Notes under the pieces: model-generated | Told to the model about the DNA's origin: nothing | The model's input: only the letters and a program-made list of their open reading frames with translations | The model's database searches: none | Assembly (NCBI GenBank): GCA_033060915.1 | Contig: CM065394.1 | Span: 15,991,501-16,055,500, forward strand | DNA: 64,000 bases | From: Euryodendron excelsum | Taxonomy: Eukaryota > Streptophyta > Magnoliopsida > Ericales > Pentaphylacaceae | Direction of reading: 5' to 3' | Made by a program: the position numbers and the translations under genes | Part shown: positions 47,310 through 59,780 of the stretch, one piece after another | Layout: each line of letters starts with the position of its first letter | Position numbering within the stretch: position 1 is the first letter of the stretch

Positions 47310-50049
47310 TTGAAGTTGATATGCAGACATTCCCATAGACAATGGGAGAGGTTCATTTATTACAAGAAGGTGTCCATCAATAATGACATGACCTTGGATA
47401 GTATACTGGACATCCCGCCATGTTTTCCCACACTGAATTATGTTGAACTGTACGTGAAGAAAGAGAACATAACGAGTAGGTTGAATGCACCAGATCCGAT
47501 GTATTCAAGTTATGGGGCATACAATGATCCTGTCTCATTCACTAGGATGTTGACTCAGGGGACATACAATGGCATTCTCGGCTCATTCACTGGGATGTTG
47601 AATCAAGAATCTTATAGTAGGGCTTGACAGTATGCCGATATGTCTCCACTTCCGTATTATCCAACGTATGGGTCATACACAGCCGGGGGATCACAGATGC
47701 AACACGACATTGGTACACGTTCAGGAGTTGAGCATCTATCTCCAGTACAATTATCGACTTCCCCAGTTGACAGATTATACCAGCCTGTTGACGAGTATGT
47801 TAATATTGGTAGTGATGGAGCTGAGGGATACGTAACTGACAGTGCAAGTCCTGATCTGGACGTGGACAAGGACATTGATGTTGAACTAATGGCTAATGAT
47901 GAGGGGCCTGAATTTTGTGAACCGCCATCGTCCTCGGTTGATATACCCGAACGGTACACACTTATCCCTTTCTTCACAAACTTGGAGGGGGGTGGTGACG
48001 CTACTGTAACTAGTCAGGACCTTCATTGTCGTGGGAACATATAGACCCCGGAGACCATAGAGTTCAAAAAGGGAATGATCTTTAAAGATAAAGATTTGGT
48101 GAAGTATGCAGTAAAGATGTACAATGTAAAGAATAGAAAATAGTATGTGGTGGTGGAAACGGGTAAGAAGGTTTGGGATGTAAGGTGCAAACATGATTAC
48201 AGCTGGAGATTTCGAGCCTCAAAGAAAGAGAAACATGGTTTCTTTGAGGTAAAGACGTATCCCGGTCCACATCATTGTGTGTTTGCAAGGTTGCAGAGGG
48301 ACCACTATAACATTGATAATGATCTCATTATGACGATCATACTGGACTCAGTTAAGGTAAACTATATTTCTTTTAAACCAATGTAATTTAAAATTAAAAC
48401 GAGAGTTCTTTATGTGTACACTTGAATGTGGTCGCTGTTTGTGTACTGGCAAATGCTGAAATGAAGGTAGCATCGCTTATCACCACCGTACAAACTGCAT
48501 TGAAGCACACAATCTCTTATAGGAAGGCATGGCTTGCAAAAACAAGAGCCATTGAGGTGATATTTGAGAATTGGGATGAGTCGTACATGAAGTTTCCCCG
48601 GTACATGACGGCACTCCAAACCTTTAATCCTGGGATAGTTATAGACTGGAATGTGTTGCCGTTGACTGCGCCGGATGAGGTGGTGTTTAATTATGTGTTC
48701 TGTGCTTTCAAACCCGTCATCGATGGATTCGCTCACTACCCTCCTGTTATCGGCATTGATGGGACTTTCCTTAATGGAAAATATACCGAAAAGATGCTGG
48801 TAGCTACCACATCAACTTGCGATGAACACATTTTACCACTTGCTTTTGCCATTGTAGATGAAGAGACTACAGCGTCATGGTCATGGTTTATTCAAAACTT
48901 GAGACGGCATGTAGTGCCTAACCGTGAGGGCATAACGTTGATATCTGATAGGCACAGGGGACTATTGAATGCTGTTGCGCTGTACTGGAAATGTCCGCGT
49001 CTACGACCGGTTAGATATCATCGATATTGCCTTAGGCACGTCCGCAGTAACTTCAACAAAAAATTCAGCAACACGAAACTCATGGATTTGGTATGGAGGG
49101 TTGGTAGTTGCCATCAAATTCGGAAGTTCAACTTGATTATGAAGGAGATTGAAAATCTAAAACCAGAGGCATTAAATTAGTTACAAGCGATGGAGGCTGA
49201 AAAGTGGACACTTGCATATGATGGAGGTTGTAGGTGGGGGATTTTGACTACAAACCTATCGGAGAGATTTAATAGTGTATTGAGGGGCGCTCGGAATGTG
49301 CCCATTATGGCATATGTCCAAACTACATTCCACCAGCTTGTTAAGTATTTTGACGAGAGGAGAATTTAGTATATTAAGAATTGGGCTGCTGGTTTGAGGT
49401 ATGGCCGCAAGCTACAAAAACAAATAGAAAAATACCAGTGCAAAGGAAATACACCTTTGTTGAGAGCGTTTAACAGGTAAATGCGTTGCCATTAATTTTA
49501 AGATGACCATTATTTTTGTGACAATGAAACTGATTTCAATTTTGTTCACAGGCAAGAAGGTGAATATGAGGTCGAAACCACACACCACGGGATGCTGGGT
49601 GGGCACAAGCAGGTTGTAAGACTTAACCAGCCCAGTTGTTCTTGTTCGAAATACATCATCAACAAATATTCATGTTCGCACATGCTTGTTGTCACCGCGG
49701 ACTTGGGTGTTGATCCGTTTTACTTAGTGGCACCAGAGTACAAAATTGATGTATACCCATGCATTTGGGATTCTAATTTTAGCCAATGCCCCATGAAGAT
49801 TACTGGCCCTTGAGTAGTATGCCCACGTTGTTCCCCAATATAGGCCGTTTACGATCACTGAATCCAAAGCCAGGTTGGCCCAAAACAGCCCGTATTCGCA
49901 ATGAAATGGGCACCTCCAGGCAAAAGCACAGTTACCATTACAGTCTTTGTCAACAAACTGCGCATGACAAGCGAAAATGTCCGAAGAGGCTTCGACGAGT
50001 GGCATCTTCGACGAGTGGCACAGTAGTAGTTGTTGTTTGGACACCTTAA
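47310..50049 (+). pseudogene. MURA-like (MuDR-family) transposase
   Basis: The N-terminal segment and DNA-binding region (KKGMIFKDKDLVKYAVKMYN, about 48064) carry stops. A probable intron lies near 48354-48440. The catalytic MULE domain follows: FAHYPPVIGIDGTFLNGKY with the first Asp near 48750, a SDRHRG Asp block near 48940 and YCLRHVRSNFNKKF near 49030. LTTNLSERFNSVLRGAR comes next. A second intron (49480-49551) precedes a SWIM zinc finger (CSCSKY...KYSCSHML, about 49640-49690) and a CCHC knuckle (CQQTAHDKRKCP). Stops occur near 48042, 48140, 49177 and 49368, with a frameshift near 49780. It is no longer a working transposase. Confidence 0.88.
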
Positions 50050-50282
50050 TGTATTTTGGACACCTTAAGTAACTGTATTTTGTTATGTATGTAATTTATT
50101 TTGTTATGTAAGGTAGTTGTCTTGTCTCTATCGAATCATGGACTTAGAATAACATGGACTGATATTACATGAAACAGAAAATCTCAAATATGACCACTAA
50201 ATGGACATGCTATATGAACTATAAGATGGCAAATATTACCCTTACATATTAACTTACTTCACACCAAACTTAACTAGAAATA

Positions 50283-50906
50283 TTAATAAGCTTTATGGAT
50301 CATGTTCGTAACAGCACAGTGGTTTGCCAGCAACCGAAACACTTCTGAGAAATCTGAAAGTTCTGGGTCAGATACCAGCAACAGATCTTCAATAATGTCT
50401 ATTATTCGTTGTGTTGGATCAGCACATTCTTTCTTCATATGCTCTGTAAAATGATACATATCCAACCTTCATTGCATTTGGTTAATCTCGCGTTCGAGCA
50501 CTTTTATGACCTTACTACTTGAATATGATGGACTGCCCCATGCCTTAGCTGAACGGGCCCCTGGGACACGGAGGTCATGCTATTGGCAATACATCTCTTG
50601 TTCACGCCATTTATCGAGTAAGTCCCACAAAAACCTCAACCTATTGCATTGGTCATTTGTCACACCGCGGGGTGGTTGTTGGGATGTCTCGCCAATGAAT
50701 ATGTGGCTAACCGGATCCGTCGTATCGTGCATTATGATAGGTTTGTTGAGAAATAGACGTTTTCGGCCATACCATTTGTTACCAATTGCATCTGTGTACG
50801 TACCCACCCTATGGAAGTCCAAAGAGGTTCGGTTGTTTGAGTGCATGTCGTCGCCTGGGACCGAACAATTGGATGACGCATCTCGTAAGCATTTTTGCTT
50901 CGGCAT
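50283..50906 (-). pseudogene. Unknown minus-strand ORF of the MULE
   Basis: One reading frame runs from M at 50906 to the stop at 50283 with two in-frame stops (near 50580 and 50465). It includes SHIFIGETSQQPPRGVTNDQ in the middle and MYHFTEHMKKECADPTQRII near the end. Even amino-acid composition over 200 codons suggests it once coded. I recognise no family. It lies convergent to the transposase, like a second gene in other MULEs, but has no visible similarity to mudrB. Confidence 0.55.
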
Positions 50907-50970
50907 CTTTGTAGGTGTGGGTGAGGTTTATGATTTATTGACGTTATCATACAACTTATATAGGCTATAA

Positions 50971-51440
50971 TGGCTTCAAGTGAAGCCTGCAATTGATTAC
51001 CCAAGTGATGCCAATATGTGGAGGATAATGTCATGGCTTTAGACTCAATGGTTCATGTGAAGGGTTTCGTACAGTGCAATGGATTTAGGTATGGTGCAAT
51101 GCCTATAATGGCTTCACGTGATTCCTGAAATGGATTCAGACTATAAGGTATGGTATATTACTTTTCAGGGTTCACGTGAAGCTAGAAATACCCTAACAAT
51201 AAATACTTCCAAATGACTACAATGGATTGAGACTGATGACATTTTTTCAGCCTTTTATGGACTTGTCATGTCAATTTCTACAGCCTCTCGCATCAATGGT
51301 GCAATGCCTATAATGGATTCACGTGATTCCTGAAATGGATTCAGGCTTGACATGCAGACTTTAATTGACACGATAACTCATGGGTGTAGGCTGGGAGGTG
51401 GAATGGATTGTATAAGTACTACCTTTACAATGGTGGAACT
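50971..51440 (+). repeat. Spacer with a 50-bp direct repeat
   Basis: A block containing 'ggtgcaatgcctataatgg' and 'gattcctgaaatggattcag' occurs at about 51090 and 51297, roughly 205 bp apart. It lies between the unknown minus-strand ORF and the small plus-strand ORF. Confidence 0.6.
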
Positions 51441-51473
51441 TGAACTATAAATCTATGCTAATACTCCTCATGC

Positions 51474-51920
51474 ATGACGACATATACTGTTGATGACATT
51501 TTCAAGGCTATGGGTCATCACTGGGTTGCATACGATGAAGAAGTTTTTGAGTACCCTTTGGATCCAAATAAGCGTTACACACAGAGCACTGTTAATACAA
51601 TGTTAGAAGAGTTGTCATACCGAACTGTAAGAACTCAAAATTTGGTTGCAGGCTTGTGAGCATCCAATCTTCGAATTCCTCGTCTATTGGCAATGAATAT
51701 GCCTACCAATACTCCTCAGTTATTGCAGAAGGCATTGCTCCGTTTTTGTGAAGAGGAGAATCGAATGCAAATGCGGTTGTGCCGATACTCCTTCAACATG
51801 TCTGCGATTGAGCGTGCTAAGGAGGGGTTAATGGATGAGGCAAAATTTTATTTATGTGCTATGAATGACGAACAATATCAATCTGACATTGACATATCCA
51901 ATAAAAATGAAAATTCATGA
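51474..51920 (+). pseudogene. Small unknown ORF of the MULE with one stop
   Basis: MTTYTVDDIFKAMGHHWVAY starts a 149-codon frame with one TGA (51657-51659); it ends DIDISNKNENS at 51920. It is acidic and has no signal or membrane segment. No family recognised. Its placement between two minus-strand ORFs suggests an independent MULE gene rather than a transposase exon. Confidence 0.5.
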
Positions 51921-52206
51921 CGTTTATTGTATGGGGTTTATAGTGTTTTAGGCTTTCATGACTCTTGTATGAATTTTATTTCATGTTTGTTTCTTTACTA
52001 CGTTCAACAGTTTTATGAACTTTATAATAAAACCTCTTTTAATTTTCATGTAGATAACTAGCTTATGTATTAATTCCAAAATACAAAGAAAATACATAAG
52101 CCATACATCACTAAATATAAACATAGGGATTAAGGTCTGCTAATTCTACTTGCAAATCGATGAACATAAACATAAATACTCCTTCAAATGGACATAAGTG
52201 CGTAAG

Positions 52207-52644
52207 TCACTCCTCATCGAACATATAATAGTCTGACAGATTCTAGTCATTAATTAATACATTGTTTTGTTCCTTAGGCGTCAGTTCTCTCCCGCTAGCC
52301 TTAGCCATTTCGGTGGCGAGTTGGAGCATGAAGTAACGATATCGTCGTATTAACATTCGGTTATTCTCTCGTCTTACTCATGTTACTGCTTCTTCGTAAT
52401 CTGCCTTATTTCTCCTTGGCATCTGATGAGAGCGTCGATGCGTTATTCGAACCCCGAGATTTTACAGATCTCTTACCAATCCCTCCTGCTCTTTCACCCT
52501 AAATGGTCACTCCTGTCGTAAGCCAACATAATACTCCTTTGGGTTAGAGTATTTTTCCCACCAATAGTTATCGTGGAATAGAGGTAGGATTCATACTCGA
52601 GCATGTGGGCGACTACTAGAACTACTTGCACCTCTGGTAGCCAT
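52207..52644 (-). pseudogene. Small unknown minus-strand ORF with five stops
   Basis: One frame from ATG at 52644 to TGA at 52207 (145 codons) starts MATRGASSSSSRPHARV. It keeps protein-like composition (YYVGLRQE, ADYEEAV, YFMLQLATEMAKASGRELTP, YYMFDEE) across five in-frame stops, each of which could come from one C-to-T or G-to-A change. It is too broken to appear as an ORF. No family recognised. Confidence 0.5.
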
Positions 52645-52936
52645 TAATTTACAAATGACAGTGAGTAAATGAGGGTGTGAGAGATGATGAGGGCATTATT
52701 TATAGAAAATCGTAATACCCAATGGACTATACATTATTGTAGTGAACATTGTCCACCAGCTTTTACTTTATGGTTATCAACACTGTCCAATGATAGCCTT
52801 CTAGTGTATTGATAGTCACATGATACGTCATAACATTTGTAATATTTGTAATATTGTTATTTATTTATTTGCATTATTGTAGTTAATTCTCAGTCTTTTT
52901 TAGCTAACTTTATAGTATGTGTACATCACAGCTTTT

Positions 52937-55917
52937 ATGGATATAGACGTGGCTGGACTACTTTAACCTGTTGACCCATCAGTTCTCACTTTACAGGAGC
53001 ATCACAGGTCCTCTAGTATATGGACGCATCAGCAGGTTTGTGACTTCGTATTGGCAAATATTATATTTTTGTTGTTATATTTTTGTTTATTTGTTATCTC
53101 ATTATTTCTTCTTACAGGGAGACCAGGTGCTTCATTTTCGCCGTAATGACGCTGCATGTTAGGCTAGACCTTTATCCCCTCGGATATTACCGTACTTGAT
53201 GCGTGCCGGTTTCTATGGGTTGTACCGGAATAGTTATATTCAGCTTGATCACCCACTTATCACAGCCTTGGTCGAGAGGTGGAGGCAGAAGACTCATACA
53301 TTCTACTTCTTAGTTGGAGAGGCCACTGTGACATTACATGACGTGTGTGTGTTGGTGGGCCTGCCTGTTGATGGTGAGCTGATTGGAGGCCTAGATGGTG
53401 GGGGTGACGTACAACATTGGCGGCAGATTTGCCAAGAGTTGTTGGGCGCTGAGCCTAACATCTAGGATTTCAGTGGTGGCCGTCTTAAGCTTTCGTGGTT
53501 ATCTACCACATTTTAGCAGTTGCCAGATGATGCTGACGAGGTGATTGTACAGTACTATGCTAGGGCATATATCATGAAGCTTATTGGGGGTTAGTATTTC
53601 CAGATAAGTCACAGAACTTGGTCAAGTTGATGTATCTACCATTCCTTTAAGATTTCAATCAGGCCGACAGATATAGTTGGGGTGCGGCAGCCCTTGCCTT
53701 ACTTTACCAGATGATGTGTCGGGCGACTAAGACCGACACGAAGGATATATGAGGTATTTTGGTGCTGCTACAAGTATGTGGTTGTTATAGGAAATGTTAT
53801 ATCTCTATGACTTTTTTTACGACATTTTTCGTTGTGTTATGCTATTTGTGTAACATATATGGGCCTAGGAGAGATTCCCTAGGATTAGCCACATCGGCGT
53901 GTTGCACTGGCTCTTGGACAGCAGCCGCTAGACATTGAAGATCAGCAACACCTACCTGCTAGGCCATGAGGTGCTAGGTATTGTACTTATAAATTAAAAA
54001 TAAAGAGAGTTATGAAATGTGCAATTACTATTTAACTTAGAATGTTATTTAAATATACTTTGTATTGTTTTGAAATAAGGTGGAAGAGTAAGTTTGCACT
54101 GGATAAAGTCCCCACCCACATTGTTGCAGTGTATAGAGACCAATTTGATCGGTTGAGAGATGATAAGGTATACCTTTAAGTGCTTACATTTTCTTTTCTT
54201 ACATTACGTAAACTAAGTACAGTAATAGGTATTTCTCTCGTATGCTAACATTTGTATTGTATGATTTAGTTTGTGTGGCAGCCTTATGGTCGGCATAGTG
54301 AGATCATCGATATCTTTCCTGATTATTGTCATGCTGGGAGTGACATATGGATGGCTGAGGTTCCACTTATATGCTTTGACGTGGTCGATTGGCATTTGCC
54401 TAATTGTATTCTTCGACAGTTTAGTCGTTGCCAGGTCATACCGATAGCCCCTGACACTAGTATTGGTCTTCACAGCATAGACAGGCGGGGTAGGCTTGAC
54501 ACAGATTGGTTGCAGTTCCATAATCCTTTTGTCACTAGATGGAAAGAGCGACGACAACACATTATTGCTGGGGACCTTATAGAGGAGCCTATGTCATGCC
54601 ATGACCCTTACGTAGGGTGGTACCGATCTATCACACACCCCTTGATTGGGAATCCGGCGCATAGGCCTTTGGCTGGCTACCTTGGAGTGGGGGGGAGACA
54701 TGATATTTTGGTAAGGGTAATGTATGATAGTATATAAAGTATACTACTATTGAATAAAATAAATCTCTTCATTATGAACGTTCTAATATAATATTCGTTA
54801 TGATTTATTGCGATACAGGCCCAGTGTGTCACCCTTACGCAGCAGCGGGCAGCCGACACCATTCGCGGATACGATGCTGATGCAAGTTTAAAGACGCTTG
54901 TGTTCATCTGTGACATGTGTGACACAACCTTGCACATTATACAAGAGGATTACCGTATACATACGGCCGTACCTGCTGCTCCAGCCATGCCACCCCCCGT
55001 TACAGTGCCACCCCATTCGGATAGAGCTGACCCTTCCACTCCTGTAGGTCCATCGCCTCCCATAGTAGAGCCTTCCATGTCCAGTCACTTGCCACACCGG
55101 TCAAAGGCCGTACCTGTTGATGCAGCCATGCATTCCCCCGTTCCAGTGCCACCCCCTTCAGATATAGTTGACCCTTTTTACTCCGGTTGGTCCATTGGCC
55201 ATCATATCATGGCCATCCTTATCCAGTCAGGTGCCATTGCTGTCCACTGATTGTGGGTCGTCCACATCTTACATATTACCAGATCCTTTGACGGCCCCTC
55301 ATCATCGTGTCTCCCCAGTGCAGTATTATCAGGATTCACCAGCATCGTCTACATCCGGGGGCGACGTTATGGCATAGGCAGTTGAGCCACAACCGATTGG
55401 CATGGGAAGAGGATGTGTGGGACCTCCGCGCAAAGGCAGAGGTAGAAGAAGAGGTATAGGACAGGTAGAGGGTGGATCTCAGATGCACGAGTTCCGAAAG
55501 ATGATAGCTACTACCGTTTTGGATAGAGTCATCATACCGATCTTCACCAGCCTGTCATCACCTCTTTTAGGGTTAGATGATGAGACAGTGCACCATTCAC
55601 CTCCATCAGCAGAGTGGGCCTCACAGATCACGCAGGAGCACCCACCATCGACTTCACAGGCAGATGAGGCGAGAGTTAGGAATGTGCACCCACAGATAGA
55701 TGAGGCATCACTTAGACAGATACATGCCCAACAGTGGGTAGGTGGAGATGATTGGCCACATGCCTCACAGATCACCCAGGAGCATCCAACACCAACTACA
55801 TAGGTAGATGAGGCATTTGCAGGACATGTGGTCCCACAGGCTGAGGCACCCACAGCGCTCCCCATTGTATATCGCAGGAGCAAAAGACCTAGACGAGCAC
55901 CTGCATGTGATACATAG
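52937..55917 (+). pseudogene. Plant mobile domain (PMD) protein relic
   Basis: Multi-exon relic of the PMD family (PF10536), often annotated 'serine/threonine-protein phosphatase 7 long form homolog' and common in plant transposons. Exon 1 (52937-53035) has a VDPSVLTLQEHHRSSSIW block. Exon 2 carries the core: LPYLMRAGFYGL, LDHPLITALVERWRQKTHTF, GEATVTLHDVCVLVGLPVDG and ADRYSWGAAALALLY. The exon around 54273-54714 has FVWQPYGRHSEI, VPLICFDVVDWHLP, ILRQFSRCQ and LHSIDRRGRLDTDW. A proline-rich tail ends RRSKRPRRAPACDT. Stops (about 52964, 53160, 53463 and 53514), frameshifts and split frames show decay. Host PMD proteins (MAIN/MAIL1) affect silencing. Confidence 0.82.
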
Positions 55918-56091
55918 GATGTATTTTATTGCCGGAATGTGCTCACTTATGTTATCTATTTTTTTATACATAGGATGTATTTTTTTGTACAAAACTCGTG
56001 TATATGTCGTTAGTTTTCAGTAATATATTTTCATATTTTCAAACAATTATGAGTATTAAAATTCATAAACACATCAAAAACTTTTCAAAAA

Positions 56092-57890
56092 CTAGCGAGA
56101 CTTCGCGAATTTTCCTTCCCAGAGACTTGGCGATTTGAAAAACTTTGGAATTGGGGTTCGGGGATGCCAAATATTGCAAACGGTCTCCGTTTGGCGCGAA
56201 ACTTGACACGCAGCACTGTCTCGACAAACTACAGTTGCGGCTACTAACGACGCGTCAAACGGAGTCCCGATCATAGAGTTAGTGCATTTTTCCCTCCCGA
56301 AGACTTAACGATTTGAAAAACTTTGGAATCGGGATTTGAGGATGCCAAATCTTGCAAACGGCTTCCGTTTGGCACGAAACTTGACACGCAGCAACATCTC
56401 GGCAAACTACAGTTACGGGCACTGACGGCGCATCAAACGGAGTCCCGGTCACGGAGTTAGTGCATTTTTCCCTTCCAAAGACTTAATGATTTGAAAAACT
56501 TTGTAATCGGGGTTCGAAGATGCCAAATCTTGCAAACGACTTCCGTTTGGCACGAAACTCAACATGCAGCACCGTCTTGGCAAACTACAACTGCGGGAGC
56601 TGACGGCGTGTCAAACGGAGTTTCAGTGAAGGAGTTAGTGTAATTTTCCCTCCCAGAGACTTGGCGATTTAAAAAACTTTAAAATCGGGATTCGGGGATG
56701 CCAAATCTTGCAAACGGCTTCATTTGGCAAGAAACTCGACACGCAGTACCGTCTCAGCAAACTACAGCTGCGGGCACTGACGGTGCATCAAACGGAGTCC
56801 CGGTCACGGATTTAGTGCATTTTTCCCTCTCAAAGACTTAACGTTTTAAAAAACTTTGGAATCGGGGTTCCAGAATGCCAAATCTTGCAAACGAACTTCG
56901 TTTGGCATGAAACTCCACACGCAACACTGTCTCAGCAAACTACAGTTGTTGGCACTAACGACGTGTCAAACGGAGTCCCAGTGAAGGAGTTAGTGAATTT
57001 TTCCCTCTAGAAGACTTAACGATTTGAAAAACTTTAGAATCGGGATTCGGGGATGCCAAATCTTTTAAACGACCTCTGTTTGGTGCAAAACTCAACACAC
57101 AGCACCGTCTCGACAAACTATAGCTGCAAGCACTCACGACGCGTCAAACGGAGTCCCGGTGAAGGAGTTAGTGCAATTTTTCCTCCCAGAGACTTGGCGA
57201 TTTGAAAAACTTTAAAATCGGGGTTTGGGGATGCCAAATCTTGCAAACGGCCTTTATTTGATGCGAAACTCGACATGCAACACTGCCTCAGCAAACTACA
57301 GCTGCGGTAGCTGACGGCGCGTCAAACAGGGTCCCCATAAAGGAGTTAGTGCATTTTTCCCTCCCGAAGACTTAACGATTTAAAAAACTTTGGAATCGGG
57401 GTTCGGGGATTCCAAATCTTGCAAACGGCCTCCGTTTGGCACAAAATTCAACATGCAACACTGTCTCGACAAACTACAGCTACAGGCACTGATGGTGCGT
57501 CAAACAGAGTCTCAGTGAAGGAGTTAGTGCAATTTTTCCTCCCGGAGACTTAGCAATTTGAAAAACTTTAGAATCAGGGTTCAGGGATGCCAAATCTTGC
57601 AAACGCCCTCCGTTTGGTGTGAAACTCGACACGCAATACCGTCTCAGCAAACTACAGCTGGGGGCGCTGACAGCGCATCAAATGGAGTCCCGGTCACGGA
57701 GTTAGTGCATTTTTCCCTCCCGAAGACTTAATGATTTGAAAAATTTTGGAATCGGGGTTCGATATGCCAAATCTTGCAAACGGCCTCCGTTTGGCATGAA
57801 ACTCGATACGCAGCACCGTCTCGGATAACTACAGCTGCGGGTGCTGACGGCGCGTCAAACGGAGTCTCGGTCACAGAGTTAGTAGTGAAC
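56092..57890. repeat. 178-bp tandem array, ten copies
   Basis: The anchor gccaaatcttgcaaacg falls at 56166, 56344, 56522, 56700, 56877, 57055, 57233, 57411, 57589 and 57766: steps of 177-178 bp. Each unit has a tgccaaa...tttggca inverted pair around caaacgg/ccgtttg. A further cgtcaaacggagtc lies near the unit end. Units vary mostly by transitions. The array lies inside the MULE, just before the right subterminal region. CAAACGG-type stems could be protein-binding sites. Confidence 0.93.
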
Positions 57891-57934
57891 GAGTTAGTTT
57901 AATGTGAAACAGCCAAAAAATAAATTTCCTAGTA

Positions 57935-58140
57935 TGAAAACGTCATTGGCATTGAAGTTTTCATTTCCAATGAAAAAACGTCAGATGCATTGACGATTTT
58001 AATAAAATAAGAAAAAACGTCAATAAAGATGACACTTTCATTTTTGTTATTTCTAAATTCGAAATTCCATAGATCATTAAATGTAAAGTGTCATTAGGAT
58101 TGACGCTTTTGTTAAAGGCGTCACTCCTAATGACGCTTAA
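57935..58140 (+). repeat. Subterminal CGTCAAT palindromes, right end
   Basis: aacgtcattggcattgaag (near 57951), aacgtcagatgcattgacg (near 57986), aacgtcaataaagatgaca (58016), gtgtcattaggattgacgc (58088) and gcgtcactcctaatgacgc (58118). They mirror those at the left end. Confidence 0.65.
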
Positions 58141-58220
58141 CGAGGGTTTGGTAAATATTGAAATTTTAACTCTTGTTTAATATATATTGATTAAAATAAA
58201 CCTTTTTTCGTAAAAGGCCC
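58118..58220 (-). repeat. Right terminal inverted repeat of the MULE
   Basis: Reverse complement aligns with 45613-45714; the outer end is ggccc at 58216-58220. Confidence 0.8.
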
Positions 58221-59276
58221 CAAAGGAAAGAGATGTGATGTGAAAATAGAAGGGTTGGGGGAAATTACAAGGCAAAGCCACCTCCTAGCATTTTGTTCGA
58301 ATCTTATTGTAAGTGCCACAGAGACAAATTTATTCAATTAACAATTTTCTTTTTGTCATTGTTCCCTATTTTTTTAGTTCTAGTGGTAATTATTTTGTCA
58401 TATAAGAAATATCTTATAAATTTACTCATATTTTTTAATGTTTGTTTAGATGTAACTTTTTATCAACATTTGACTAAAAAGTTATTAAAATTATCATAAA
58501 TCGAAGCCAAAAGTTAGTAAAAAATTTATAAGTGCAAACCAAAAACCAATAAAATAAATAAATGTAAAGCCATACTAATTATTTGACTTATCTCTTTCAA
58601 ACACACAAACACTTTTACAAACAAGCAAGGATAGATGTCATGTACCAATTTTTATAAAAATTGAAAATTTAAGAATAAAATGTATAGTATTGAAAAGTTA
58701 AAATCAATATTAGGATTCACGTTAGATTTTAGTCAAAATAAGTTTTAAAATTTATTTTAAATATATTTTTTTATTTTAAAATTAAAAAAAACTGCGTGGA
58801 TCCATTCGGATTTTTAACATATTCGATTTAATAAAAACCTGTTTTAAACCTATTTGAAAAATAATTAAATCTCAAATATCAATTCCCTAACAACAAATCC
58901 CAACCTCCAATCCAATACTTCTATATCAACACACCCATCTCCAAATCAAACCACAATAAGGACTAAGTCATAGCATACTACCAACAACATAATAATAATA
59001 CAGTCTTACAATTGAAATCCAAAATGGAAATAAAGTGAAACATTGAATTATAATACAACATAAAAGGAAAATAACTAAAACCCAAATATATAGTAAAGCA
59101 AAGTCAAAATAATACATAAAGGCCTCAATTACACGGTTACTCGGGTCGACACTCTACTTGCTCGGGGTTTCACCTACAACTGTGGCGGGGTGAGCATACC
59201 ACGGTCTAATAGCAAGTTACACTACAAAGCTAATAAATATAAAGTGACATGTGCAAGTGCACAGTAAAGATACATG
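58221..59276. other. AT-rich spacer right of the MULE
   Basis: Probably the original upstream DNA of AP3D, now displaced 12.6 kb. No promoter element or gene is evident. (TTTTAAA)n-like runs lie near 58740-58790. Confidence 0.4.
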
Positions 59277-59588
59277 TAGGGGTGCACATGGATTGGTTCG
59301 GTTTAGGTTCATGTCTAACCCAGAACTGAACCAATCTTTATCAGTTTCAAAATTTTGAAACCAGGACTGAACCAATCAGTAACTGGAATTGAATCAAACT
59401 GAACCAGCCCAACTCGGTTCGGTTTGGTTTCAAGGTTTTTATAAGAATTTAGAAGAAAAAGAAAAAAAACCAGTCATGATGGATCAGAAAAGGCATAGCA
59501 AGCAAGGCAAGTCCACTTTTGCTGGTCAAGATAGGGAAGGATGAAATCAAGGGTCTTAAAAGAGGACTCACATGGATCAATTAAAGGG

Positions 59589-59633
<45 letters not shown>

Positions 59634-59740
59634 GCGAAGAAGAGAGACAAACAACCCTAGTCATGAACAAAAACCTCTCCAACTCAAATTTGCTACCCAT
59701 AACAAAACCACACAAAGCTTCAATTGGTTCTCGTTGTCAT

Positions 59741-59780
<40 letters not shown>

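Larger units (their letters stand above)
45613..58220 (+). mobile_element. Long Mutator-like element with transposase, PMD gene and 178-bp array
   Basis: Terminal inverted repeats of about 103 bp face each other: 45613-45714 starts gggtcatttagcaaaag, and 58118-58220 in reverse complement starts gggccttttacgaaaaa. Both contain 'aatatatatta' and end in gattgacgc/gagtgacgc. Between them lie a MURA-like transposase relic, three small ORF relics, a plant mobile domain relic and a ten-copy 178-bp tandem array. No 9-bp target duplication abuts these ends. An 8-mer tgaaaata occurs just outside (45589-45596 and 58241-58248) and may be the duplication if the true ends lie about 20 bp further out. All genes are broken, so it is inactive. 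Confidence 0.85.

Noticed and set aside
56092..57890. CRISPR-like array
   Set aside because: Units are 178 bp and contiguous with no unique spacers, in a plant genome within a transposon.
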